Assembly (NCBI RefSeq): GCF_000002425.4
Contig: NC_037269.1
Span: 7,189,164 to 7,253,163, forward strand
Length of the DNA: 64,000 nt
Direction: 5' to 3'
DNA from: Physcomitrium patens
Taxonomy: Eukaryota > Streptophyta > Bryopsida > Funariales > Funariaceae
Made by a program: the position numbers and the translations under genes. Below, one piece after another: positions 23,001 through 33,279 of this stretch. Every line of letters begins with the position of its first letter. Position 1 is the first letter of the stretch. The notes below the pieces were generated by a model that was not told where the DNA came from, made no database searches, and saw only the letters and a program-made list of their open reading frames with translations.

Positions 23001-25184
23001 CCAAGTGAATCCTGGCAGCCAATTACGAGATTACTGTAAGCACTCAATCGAAGATTTCAGGTCGTTGCGAACAAATAAAATCAGGATTACAACTCACCTG
23101 AAGGAGGAACGTCAGCTTTGAGTCTCGGTATGGTACATGCCGCTGTTTCCCGTTGGCTATGTCAACCAAGTCCATTATGACAAGCCCAAGGGTAGACAAA
23201 GATTTATTGATGCTAGCCGCTTCTCGAAAACGCTCTCCATCAACGCCGGAGGATTTCTGCCTGTTTCAATAAATGGAGAGCAATCAAAACGAACGTTCAC
23301 TGAGAAAATTTCTGCTGACTATTCGATCAGACTGCTAAGATGAATTGACATGCCTTTCAGAGCCAGCCAAGTCGACGAGGTTGAGGCGTCCGATGCGGGA
23401 GTTGATCGTTGCATCGCACTCCCACTGCAATCGGCGCAACAGGGTCCCTTCATCAGAACCTGACCATTACATTTGAAAATTTTCAGCAACAATAGCTTCA
23501 ATGTCAATCAGATTTCGTCATACCTGACTCTCAATGACACAAGTGAAAACACTATGCGACCGGCTGCTCTCTCGGTTCATGTCCGTGGCCGCCACTTTCC
23601 TGTTTGCCGCACCCTAACCGCCATAGCCACAGCCATACCTTTGTGAGATTACCGTTTGCAGAATAAAATATTGAAATAAGACTCTTCAATAGACCTCGCT
23701 TGTGAACGTACCAATAGAAGGAGATGCAAAATGTTTCGCACATTCTGCGCTTCAACTTCCACTAAACCATCGACGTAAATGCCTTTAGTTGAATCCTCTC
23801 GTATAGGTAAATTGGAAGAAGACGGCTCCAGTAAATCGGAAATTTGCTCGTTGTAGATCTCCAAGAAGGAACATCTGCACTTGAATTTCATATTCGTGTG
23901 TCGCTGCGCCACTTCTTCCTGTAAACAAGCGACTCCCAAGGCTTTGGTTAAATGGTTTCAGACTCCCTTGTGCTTCACTACGTTTCGAGAGTGAAGCAAT
24001 TGCGCTCGTACCTCGTGAATTTTTTTGAACAGATACTCAAACACACGCGGCGTCATTCCGCGGTTCTCGTTAGGCTGTCGATCGAAGTCGCCAACGTCGC
24101 CGAGCATCGTATGCGTCTTGCCGCTGCCCGTCTGCAGTTAATCCCCAACATCAACCCTTGCAAACATTGAGTGATCAGTTTTCTGTATCACCTAAAATTG
24201 TACATTGGCTGGAGAATAGAGACGACGGACCTGGCCGTACGCGAACACGCAGCTATTGTTCCCCGCCATACAATTCTCCACCATCGGTGGCCCTGCGACT
24301 CGAAAGAGCTCTTCCTGTACACGATGCAAGCAATTATGCTTCTGCCAGAACTTGCTCCAGCAGCACAATTGGTGGTTATGATTATGAACACACACCTGAG
24401 TGACGAACTCGCTCGCCACATAATCAAATGAGAATCGTGTCTCCGGTTGACCAAGCCAGGAGATGGCGTACGCGTTCTCTTGTCTTATGCACCTAGCATG
24501 TCCTAGTTGCGCAATTTCGATGCCACTTATTGGACGAGCCCGAAGCAAAACCTGCATCGACTCAATTGAAGATTGAATTTTCCGGCATGGCCAAGCTTCT
24601 CCAGCATTTTTCTGTGAAGGATACGAACGATGGATCTGAGGGAGACTGACCTGCACATTGTGGTCCTGCAAGAAAGCGGGATCCTCCTCCAGCTCGAGCC
24701 GTGGACTAATTCGCCAAGCGGCACCATTGACGTCATTCCTGGAGGTCTTCCTAGAGCTGCAAGGAGTGCTTTGGTCAGCAAGTCGACCGCCTCGAGATGT
24801 GAATACACGACCCGAGAACGAAGCAGATTGCCGCAAGGCTCTAGTCGACAAAGCTGCTGAATCCGTCACTGCATTCTCAAATCGGGGAAAATTGTTTAGC
24901 GAGGGCGACCGGCGATGATGTTGCTGCCGCTGGCCCTGGGAAGAACATGGCAATGTAGTCGTTTTCTTCATCCCCCCCGAAGTCGACACCTTGAAGCTGG
25001 ACTCTGAATCATCTAGAAATAATAGAGGCTTCCGAATGCTAGCTTTTGCAATACGACTCTCGGCGTGAGGTAATCTCTCATGGAAATGAGGATCATTCCC
25101 AGCTGAGATTCCGTCACGAGCATCGAAGGAGAGCTTCTTGCCCAACGTCCCAGCCTTAGAGACCACGCGCAGGGAAGACGACAT
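20003..25184 (-). CDS. KIN12: Kinesin-12 motor protein (POK1/POK2 type), shortened
   Basis: Sixteen exons on the minus strand: 25184-24396, 24314-24231, 24131-24012, 23918-23712, 23613-23524, 23424-23354, 23260-23098, 23011-22953, 22847-22784, 22691-22626, 22454-22296, 22114-21972, 21873-21792, 21515-21426, 21318-21217 and 20800-20167 (or on to the stop at 20003). All junctions keep phase. A ~209-residue Ser/Arg-rich N-terminal extension precedes the motor (~210-560), which shows [25 protein letters not shown] and [14 protein letters not shown], then the kinesin-12 neck [11 protein letters not shown]. Coiled coil follows. [20 protein letters not shown] and [17 protein letters not shown] fit POK kinesins, which sit at the cortical division zone and guide the phragmoplast. 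The intron after exon 6 appears to be GC-AG. If exon 16 reads through a good GTAAGT donor the product is ~1028 residues, about half the size of flowering-plant POKs. Confidence 0.88.
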
Positions 25185-25239
25185 GTCAGGCGCCGATATT
25201 TACCCTCTCCTCACAATTTCGCCGTCTCTGCCAAAGTTT

Positions 25240-25584
25240 CTAACTCCCCAGCGCAACTCGCCCTGACCTGGCTCTCGTCGACGCAAACATATTCCCACCT
25301 GCAACATCGATCACACCCTCTGGCATCCCGCCTGCCTCCCCTTCCATGACCTCCATCACGTCCGCAGCAACCACTCCTTCAACCAACTGACTCACTTCCC
25401 GCCTCATGACCCTGCAACGCAACACCAATCGCCTCAGGAGAAACTGCAGTCGATCGATCTCGCTGCACTCATGCATGCAGTCGACCAGCAACTCATCCAT
25501 ATGCCCGTACTGCGACGTACGCCAGTTTCCAGGTTGAGTCTGCGGCCACGTACCCCTACAAAAGTGAATCCTAGATCTGCACAC
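25240..25584 (-). other. Unrecognised open frame in the kinesin 5' leader
   Basis: A 114-codon open frame, with a shorter in-frame start MDELLVDCMHECSEIDRLQF, lies on the same strand and ends 55 bases before the kinesin start codon. It contains a Leu/Arg-rich helix-like segment (RLQFLLRRLVLRCRVM) and an acidic, Gly-rich end. It could be an upstream ORF in the kinesin leader or an exon of a small gene with the open frame at 25819-26064. No family is recognised. Confidence 0.3.
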
Positions 25585-25818
25585 GCCATGCGTACCGTTG
25601 TCTCCTGTCAGTCGAAGACGTCTCCCACAAGCCTCCTACAAGTCTACCAATGCCGTGATTCGACGCTCTCTAATCTGTAAGCGTCGCGTACGTCAGAAAG
25701 CCTCGATTCGTCTGAGAGCGATGCACGCTCCTGCAATCTGAACTCACTAACGGAGCGAAAGCCTACCGATGGATACATATCCTGGTCGTGCTGCCGTAGG
25801 TCCTTTTGCCTCGCTCGG

Positions 25819-26064
25819 CTATGGGCTGGTGGTGCTGGTGCGGGTGACCAGAAGCGGCACTTTTGAATGCTTTCCGGAGGAGGTTTCAAACCGAATACCG
25901 CATGGCGCGCTTTCTGTCGCAGTCTCGGCTGAATTCGTCGATTCACACGCCTTGGATATGTAGTCTCTGTAACCGTCGGAACCTAAAACCACTCCACTGA
26001 CTGTCGTCCGTGACCAACGCCAGCTGACAGATAAAGCCGAAGCAATACTGAGCACCCTCGCCAT
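25819..26064 (-). other. Unrecognised small open frame
   Basis: An 81-codon frame starting MARVLSIASALSVSWRWSR looks like a mitochondrial or plastid presequence (Ala/Ser/Arg-rich, no acidic residues early). A second frame at 25644-25946 contains DMYPSVGFRSVSEFRLQER. The two could be exons of one small gene upstream of the kinesin. No splice model is convincing and the family is not recognised. Confidence 0.25.
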
Positions 26065-26160
26065 AATGAGATGGAGTTATTTCGGATTGGATCTGTCATT
26101 CACATTGTTGCTTTTCTGTTTTTTGCTTTTTATTTTTGTGTTTTCTTTGTGTCACAACAG

Positions 26161-26374
26161 AAGGTGTCAGAGGAGGAGCACATATTGCAAGAAATGTTTC
26201 AAGAAAAGTCAAGTAAACCTATAGTTAAATAGTGAATCTAGGAGTTGTGATCTGCCCTTACAATCCTATTAAAGGATGTCAGAGGAAGAGAATGAAATGG
26301 AGAAAATGTTGTAAGAAAAGTCAAGCAGAGTAATGTTTAAATAGAGAATCAAAGAGGTTGTTGACGTGCCTTAT
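26161..26374. repeat. Imperfect tandem duplication, period about 111 bp
   Basis: Unit 1 (26161-26260) and unit 2 (26272-26374) share an AAGGNTGTCAGAGGA start, an AAGAAAAGTCAAG block, an ATAGNGAATC block and a GTGCCTTA-like end. Both are non-coding. Confidence 0.75.
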
Positions 26375-27771
26375 TATTTTTTTTTTAATAAAAACAAGGA
26401 TGATTCTCTTCAATGATAATACACTGAAGACTTTATCACTTTTTACTATCTCCATAATAAAATCGTCTCTTTCTAAAACTAAGTTACGAAGATTGATGGG
26501 GACAATTTTAGATGGAGCCTATGACTTTTAGACTTATCTTTTATGCCTTCAATGAATATATTCTAAAAACATTATGGTCTTTCTTCTTTCGATCTCAATT
26601 GGAAGTTGTTTTAGGAAGGGAGGATCAATTTTTTCAAAAGTTGTATGATTGCTAATTGATATCAAACTTGATATTTCAAGATATTAGTCTTAATTTAGAT
26701 TCATCAAATAATTATCTTAGGAAGTAGTTATTTGAAATATCTAATGTCTATTTGTGAAAACATATATTAGTCTTTTGATTTGTATCTTGTTCTTAAAAAA
26801 ATTAATTAAATAATTGTCAAAAACTCTAATTGTTAGCTTTTGTCAACTTTTGTATTTTTGTTAGACAATTGTGAACATGCCAAAGACCTCTAGACAACAT
26901 GTGCTTCTCTCTACCTTCTAACAATGTTGTATGATTGCTTACATGTAAGACAATGACTTAGAGTTCAAAGAGCTCAACCAATTATATGCTTTAGCATTAC
27001 AAGCTTGATACATCATTGGCAAAAATTTGGTTTCCAAATATCAAGATTTTTTGTTAAATTATCTCATGTCTTAGCCAATATTCATATTCAAGTAACAAGT
27101 TTGTACCATTCTTAATGGTTTTTGCATGTTCATAGGTCATCTTAAAGAATACTTTAGCTTCTATAATAATAGTAATTTTCCTTAAGCAAATGTTGTGAAC
27201 TAGGTTGCCATCTATTTAATGCCTATTATCAACTAGAGTATTAAAGTAGTCCTTTACTATGCTCAAAGGACTTTTAAAGATAACAAAGAATCTATTTTCA
27301 TATATACCAACTACATCATTTGAATTCTTTATGATATAAGATGGGAGTTGGTTTGTTAGTTTGACATTAAGAGAAGGAAGGAGATTTCAATAGTGACATA
27401 GACAAAAAGCTCTCTATGATTTGCTGGCTTTGTGGATGAGACAATTCTAACCATCTACCAAAGGTCAACTATCAAAAATGCTCTTAACTTCATCACAAGT
27501 ATATACACTCAATATTTCTTTTAGTCGTTTGTAACTATAATTGATAAATCATTATTTATCTTTTTAACTAGTCTAACTCTTATTATAACTATATTATCTA
27601 TAAGATCTTTGAATTTGCCAATATATTGTGCAATATAATCCAAGCATTATTCTACATTACAATCACTAGCATCTCTTGCATATTATTTAATGGTTACTTC
27701 ATCTCTTTGAATAATTCCTAATTACTTTCTCTCATCTTTATAAAATATTAATTCCTTACTCTAGTAATAGT
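26375..27771. other. AT-rich spacer
   Basis: No open frame or recognisable family. Weak element-like readings on the minus strand were too short to assign. Confidence 0.5.
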
Positions 27772-28296
27772 TGTCAAGGATAAGAATCTCAAAAAAAGAA
27801 ATCCTTAATATACTCTTATATCACTCAAAAAGACTAAAAAGTTACTTAAAGATGATATGGTATTAAACTAGAATGGCTATTGCCAAAAACAAGAAGATTA
27901 GAAAGTCTTGAAACAAGACTAAAGACTAGAAAGATGTTGGCAGGAGTAAAAAAAGCTTCATTCTTATTTTCATATATATTCTTAACTAAGAGTTATGTGG
28001 CAATATCCTATAAGACTTCCAAAACATGTTGACTTTGCAAGAAACATATCTTAACTTGCAAGGCAAGTTTTTTATATGTGCACCACATAGTTAGCTTGTT
28101 CCACAAGCTATCAACATGTGGTTGCTTGTTGACTAAGTTTTTAGCCTAGCAATCAACTACAAACTTATGTAAAGTCAAAAGAGCATCTATGAAGCTTCTA
28201 GGAAGCTATGCTATAAGATATTATAAGATAAATCTATTTTTATCTACTTCTACTTAATCATATTAGTAACTATTAGAATAAATATGTATGGTTGTT
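27772..28296 (-). mobile_element. Solo LTR of the element-A gypsy family
   Basis: About 525 bp, reversed relative to the LTR at 9150-9665. It is flanked by the same 5-bp sequence ATAGT on both sides (27767-27771 and 28297-28301), as expected for a target-site duplication. No internal coding region adjoins it, so it reads as a product of LTR-LTR recombination. Confidence 0.78.
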
Positions 28297-28775
28297 ATAG
28301 TTGTCTCTCACCTCCCACTTTCTGCTTCCTTCTTTTTTTTTTTTTTTTTTTTTAATCTTCCATATTTTTGATAAGAGTCAATTAGGCCTTATACAACAAC
28401 AAACATTTTTCTCAAATTAAAATTTGAATTTTAAAGCAAATTAAAAACATTCCTTGGAGAAGATCAATATATTTCTAATAAATCATTATGTATTATTTAA
28501 AAGTACTAGTACTACTACTATCCATCTTAATTATAAATAAAATGAGGCTTATTTGGTTTTTTCCATTTTTTTAGGCTTGATCTCGTCTCCTTCCTATTAT
28601 CCAATAGTTCTTATATAAGAGTTCTTTCAATGGTTTTCTTATTCATTGTTATAATTTTTAAATTTTTTTTGACATAATAGAGATATATCCAATGCATTAA
28701 TTAGAAATTTATTTTTATACTTTTATTTATTTATTTTAATTCTAACACCTTCTACTGAAATGAAAATGCTTATAT

Positions 28776-28809
<34 letters not shown>

Positions 28810-30711
28810 GTATCTTTATTATCTTTATTTTTATCTTTAATAATTTTATTTTATCTTAAAAATAAATAGAAAGTAATAAAGATGAAAATTTTAGGTAAAA
28901 CTTATAAATTTTAGGTCTAAAAATTAATGAATATTTTTTTAAAAATAATCTAAACCATTTTTTTAATTTTAGAAGAAATTCAGTTTTCTAGTGGTTTTTA
29001 CATTATTATTATAATTATTATTATTTACTATTATTCAAAATTCATTCTTCTATTTTTCTCTTCTTTTATTATTATTTAAATTCTTTTTTCAAATATATAA
29101 ATATATATATATATATATATATGTGATATAAATATTAATCCAATTCTTGATCTTTTTTAAACATATAAAAAAAGGGTCTTAGTCCCTAATAAGATGAAAT
29201 TGTTTTATTTGCTTTCACTAGAGTTTTTGAGGATGAATTTACATCTTGTCTTTTAATATCTATTTTTATATCTATAAAATAATAGATCAGATTTACTACT
29301 ATTAGAACCATCATCTAGGTTGTAATTGAACATAAAAGTATTTAATAATAACAGATGATAAGAATTGTAAGAAACTAAAATAAAAAAAGAGAAAAAAATA
29401 CAATGACCATCTTGTTTGTCAAAATAATATTTTTAATTATATAAACTAAATTATTTACTTAAATTTACATGTATCATTTTTTGAAGATAAAAAAATGAAA
29501 AAATAAAAAATAAATAAAATAGAATGTACCAGAGATTCATTCAATATTTGAAGTTAAAATAAAAATAAAAATAAATAGTTATTAGAAACTAATAATTAAA
29601 TTTGAAGCTTAGCAATACATATTCCTATTATAACTAAGAAATGCATATCAATAAATATAAACATAAAAATAAATACACACACATCTATATCTATATATAT
29701 ATTTGTAAATTTTTAATATAAAGACATTGAAAATACTATCAAAATAATTTTTTAAAAAGACCCTTTAGCCATACAATGTCACTTTCTACCTTCTAATAAA
29801 TTATTTGACTATCAGATTCTTTTATTATGATTATTAATAAGTAATAAATAAATTATTATTTTAGAATAGATATAAAACATAAAAAAGAATATATAGTTTT
29901 TAATTTTTTAAAGAAATGGAAAGAAAAAGTTTATAAATGTATGTATATATATATTTTTTAAAACAAAGTATTAAAGTTATTTTTAATGGTTTAGCTATCA
30001 CTACTAACACAATACTAATAAGAAAATTTTACATATCTTATTGATTATACATTTATATTTAAACACATGATTATATTCATATACAAAAAAAAATTATATT
30101 AATATGTATTGGATTTAATTTTTTTAAATATCAATTTTTTACCTACATCAAAATTATTTTATTTTATTTTGATACATTTCTAATATATTTATAAATTATA
30201 TTTTTTCATATAATCTTGTGGTATATAAATAAATTAAAAATGAATTAAATTGTCAAGATATAATAATTTTAATCATTAATTTTTTTTAATGAATCACTGT
30301 AATGTATAGTATCAATCGAATACAATCCTTTCAATTGTAACATATTCGTTTTGATATTTGACTAAGCACATTTTAATTAGACTAAAAATATATATAAAAA
30401 ACATTTCGAACATATTCTGTACTTTATATTTATTACTTTAGTTTTAAATGTTTATGATTATATTTCATGACTTCCAAAAGACTTCTTGAATAATTTATTA
30501 TCACATGTATACAAAAAAAGGAAAAATTATAAAGTATAATTTACATACACATAAGCAAAGTTTTCAAAACCTTAAAACCTTTATGCAAAAGTTCAAGGTT
30601 TAACACAGATAGTACATGTGGCAGTGTTAAGTGTTCTAAAAGGAGTTGATGGAACAACGCACACCCACATGCAAGAACATGGATGGGTACAATGAGAAGG
30701 AACCAAGTATA

Positions 30712-30764
<53 letters not shown>

Positions 30765-31436
30765 TTATTGGATGAAACACGTTCCAAGTTATTGCTCAAA
30801 TTTACACTTGGCCTTGCACACACCGCTGTGCTCACTGATGCAAGTAGCTTCGAAAACTGGTTTATAGTGTACAACACCGAGCTCTCATGTCTGCAGTCTG
30901 CAGTCTGTTCACTCTGCCACATCCAGAGAGATGGCTTCCATGTCCAGCTCCCTGTCTACAATCCGGCGGCACTATACAGAGAAAAAGGTTGGGTCGTGCC
31001 AGACAGAATAAAGGTCTGTGTTTACAAGTCGGCCGGTGCAACGGCGAGTTTCAGAGCTTGTACGATGTCCTTGCTGGTAAGTGGAGGCTCGGCCATCATG
31101 CGTGGCTGGCCGTTGAGTAATGCATCACCACAATGACACACAGGTTAGCTGTTGTTGGTGTATGAGATCCCTCTAAAAGTGGTGTCAAGAGCTGGACTAT
31201 GATAGCTTGGTATGTCTAGGTGTTAAGCAGCTTGACTCGACAGCTCATGGTGAACTTCCAGCTACTGAAGAGCGATCTTTCTCTGGTAACCTTTGAGCGA
31301 GATTATGCTAAACCCTGGTCTTTGTTTTTTTTTTCGATCAGGTTTTTTACTCGGTTGGAAAAGTTCTGCATGCTATCCACCTTGATTAGGTTTTATCTCA
31401 GTTGGTTGTCATTTTGTGATATAAGTACATGCCTTC
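28297..31436. other. Very AT-rich spacer with microsatellites
   Basis: Contains a 21-base T run (28333-28353), AT microsatellites at 28771-28809 and 29097-29123, and a compound (AT)n(GT)n tract at 30709-30765. The open frames around 30541-31136 are driven by that microsatellite. About 30.8-31.4 kb is less AT-rich and may include the 3' flank of the bHLH gene. Confidence 0.6.
30709..30765. repeat. Compound (AT)n(GT)n microsatellite
   Basis: An AT run switches directly to GT repeats, the mirror of the CA/TA tract at 1331-1380. Confidence 0.95.
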
Positions 31437-33279
31437 TCATCTGATTGCATTTGCTCTGAAGAACTCGGTTGAAGCCGAAGTAAGAGAGAAAGATAATTCT
31501 AAAGAGACTCGCTGAAAGAGTTGCAAATTGATGACTATTGTTAATGAGAATGATCATGTGCTTCGTTATTTAAGTTTGATAAGTGTGGTTAGGTTCTATC
31601 CGTTACTGTTGAAGTTTAGGACTGCAACCAGTAACATACCTTCACGATAATGCTGAACAAGAGATGGCTCCGTATTTTCGAAACGCTGCATCGCGACACA
31701 TCCAACCCCATGGACTCCAACGTTTTCAGTAACCGAATCTGAACGCGAGGCTGCTGTCGGCATGTCATCTCGATAACAACCTGGTGCGGCAAGTCTACAT
31801 GTACCTTCACTTTTTCAATGTCAGTCGTCTTTCCCATTTCATCCGAATGAATCGGACATGAAACAATGTCGTCGCTTGCGACGCTAGTTTGCAGTAATGC
31901 TTGTGAGTTGGTGGGCGTTAATAACTTTTTCTCGTTTTTCTTCTGCATGATAGCGGTAGGACTGAGAAATGAAACATTAGTGAGTTTGGACCGCATCTGG
32001 GAACGCTTCTGATGCAAGTTCTTGACCCGATGACGCAGATTCTTCACATACTGGATTGAATCCTTGATCACGGTCGCCCTGTCACGCTATAGAAAATATC
32101 CAAACAAACATCCGTGTTTGGTCACTCGACATAGAATATAAAAGCTTGTCACCGATAGATCTAACGGGGTAATACCGCAACAAGTATAACTTCAATGTGT
32201 TAGTGATCATGGATTGCATTGATTATTTCACACAGCATTCAAGCATGTAAACTTCTGCATGAACCGTCGGTATTGCCTACAACAACTGTTACAAGTTGTG
32301 GATGATGCTTAACAAAGGGGATGTAGATACTTAGAGGTGGTCAGAGGTCATGTAAACCCAGATCAGGTTCACTACTGGACCTCTATATTCCGCTGGTAAA
32401 TACCGTATGTATGCACTGTTTTGGAGCCAGCGTAATATAAATGAAAATTAACGCCATTCTAATTGCATGTGATTGCAGTGCATGAAGTTGAACGAAGATG
32501 AGGTAAAATTAAAGCAGAATAATTACCTTCGGTGCAGGTGGTAATATAGACTCCAGCAGCAGAAATTTGTTCGTCATGTCGTCCCTTCGCTGGCGTTCTC
32601 TGATGATATGCCCTACTGCATCAGTAGGTCGTTTTCCCTTAACCACCTGATCCTTCTGGAACAGATTCCCGGCTCCAAGTTCTGATTGTGGGCCAATTGA
32701 TTCACAGGTAGTTCCCCTGAAATTGTCAGGGGAGCAGGATTGCTCGTAGCCCGAAACTTCTCCAGGAATGACCGCACCCGGTTCAGAACTGCAATGGTAG
32801 AACATATCTGGTTGAGCTGGCGCTTGGAGTTCTCTTTCAAAGCTGCTGGGTTCCAGAAAACCCATGTCATGTATCTGCTGATGGGGTGCGCATAGGTTAG
32901 CAGCTCCTATCGATATCGGGAGCATCTGCACGTATTGTATTTTTGACTGAATTTCAGGACCACAATGATGTGAATTTCTCCCCAGGCTCTGCTTCATGAC
33001 GTTGCTCCCTTGAAGTGTCTCTACAGACATAATAGACTGAAAAGGTGGCGATGCAGCAGCGAACGAGAGGGGTTCCGAGTAAGGAATTGAAAAACCAGTC
33101 CCATCATCATGATTAAACTGGTGGTGATCTGCTGGTCCCTGAAGGTATTCGTCAATTTGCTGGTGCAAGACGCCATCCGTACTTTCTAACATGCTGGCGA
33201 AGTCCATGGAGAAGCTTCGTGACAGTAGGTTTACGTCGTTAGGATCTGGCACTCCTCCACGATGAGGTGTCGACTCCAT
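31437..33279 (-). CDS. bHLH transcription factor with ACT-like C-terminal domain
   Basis: Exon 1 (33279-32527) and exon 2 (32086-31640) are well supported. A possible third exon (31511-31437) adds 24 residues after a good acceptor (CTTTCAG), for about 424 residues in all. The bHLH domain (~224-275) spans the phase-0 intron: HIIRERQRRDDMTNKF, then loop PPAPK and RDRATVIKDSIQYVKNLRHR. The basic region has the His-Glu-Arg pattern of E-box binders. Residues ~335-400 (VKVHVDLPHQVVIEMTCRQQ, IRLLKTLESMGLDVSRC) resemble the ACT-like dimerisation fold seen at the C terminus of many plant bHLHs. The N-terminal half is acidic and Gln-rich. A GA tract on the sense strand lies ~220 bases upstream. The subfamily is not assigned. 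The 3' end is the uncertain part: the frame could also run past 31640 to a stop at 31616. Confidence 0.88.

Noticed and set aside
26390-27771. Possible gag-like element next to the solo LTR
   Set aside because: Only a few residues on the minus strand looked gag-like, too little to support an element.
30541-31136. Overlapping frames on both strands
   Set aside because: Driven by the compound AT/GT microsatellite (Tyr-Ile, His-Thr and Cys-Val repeats).
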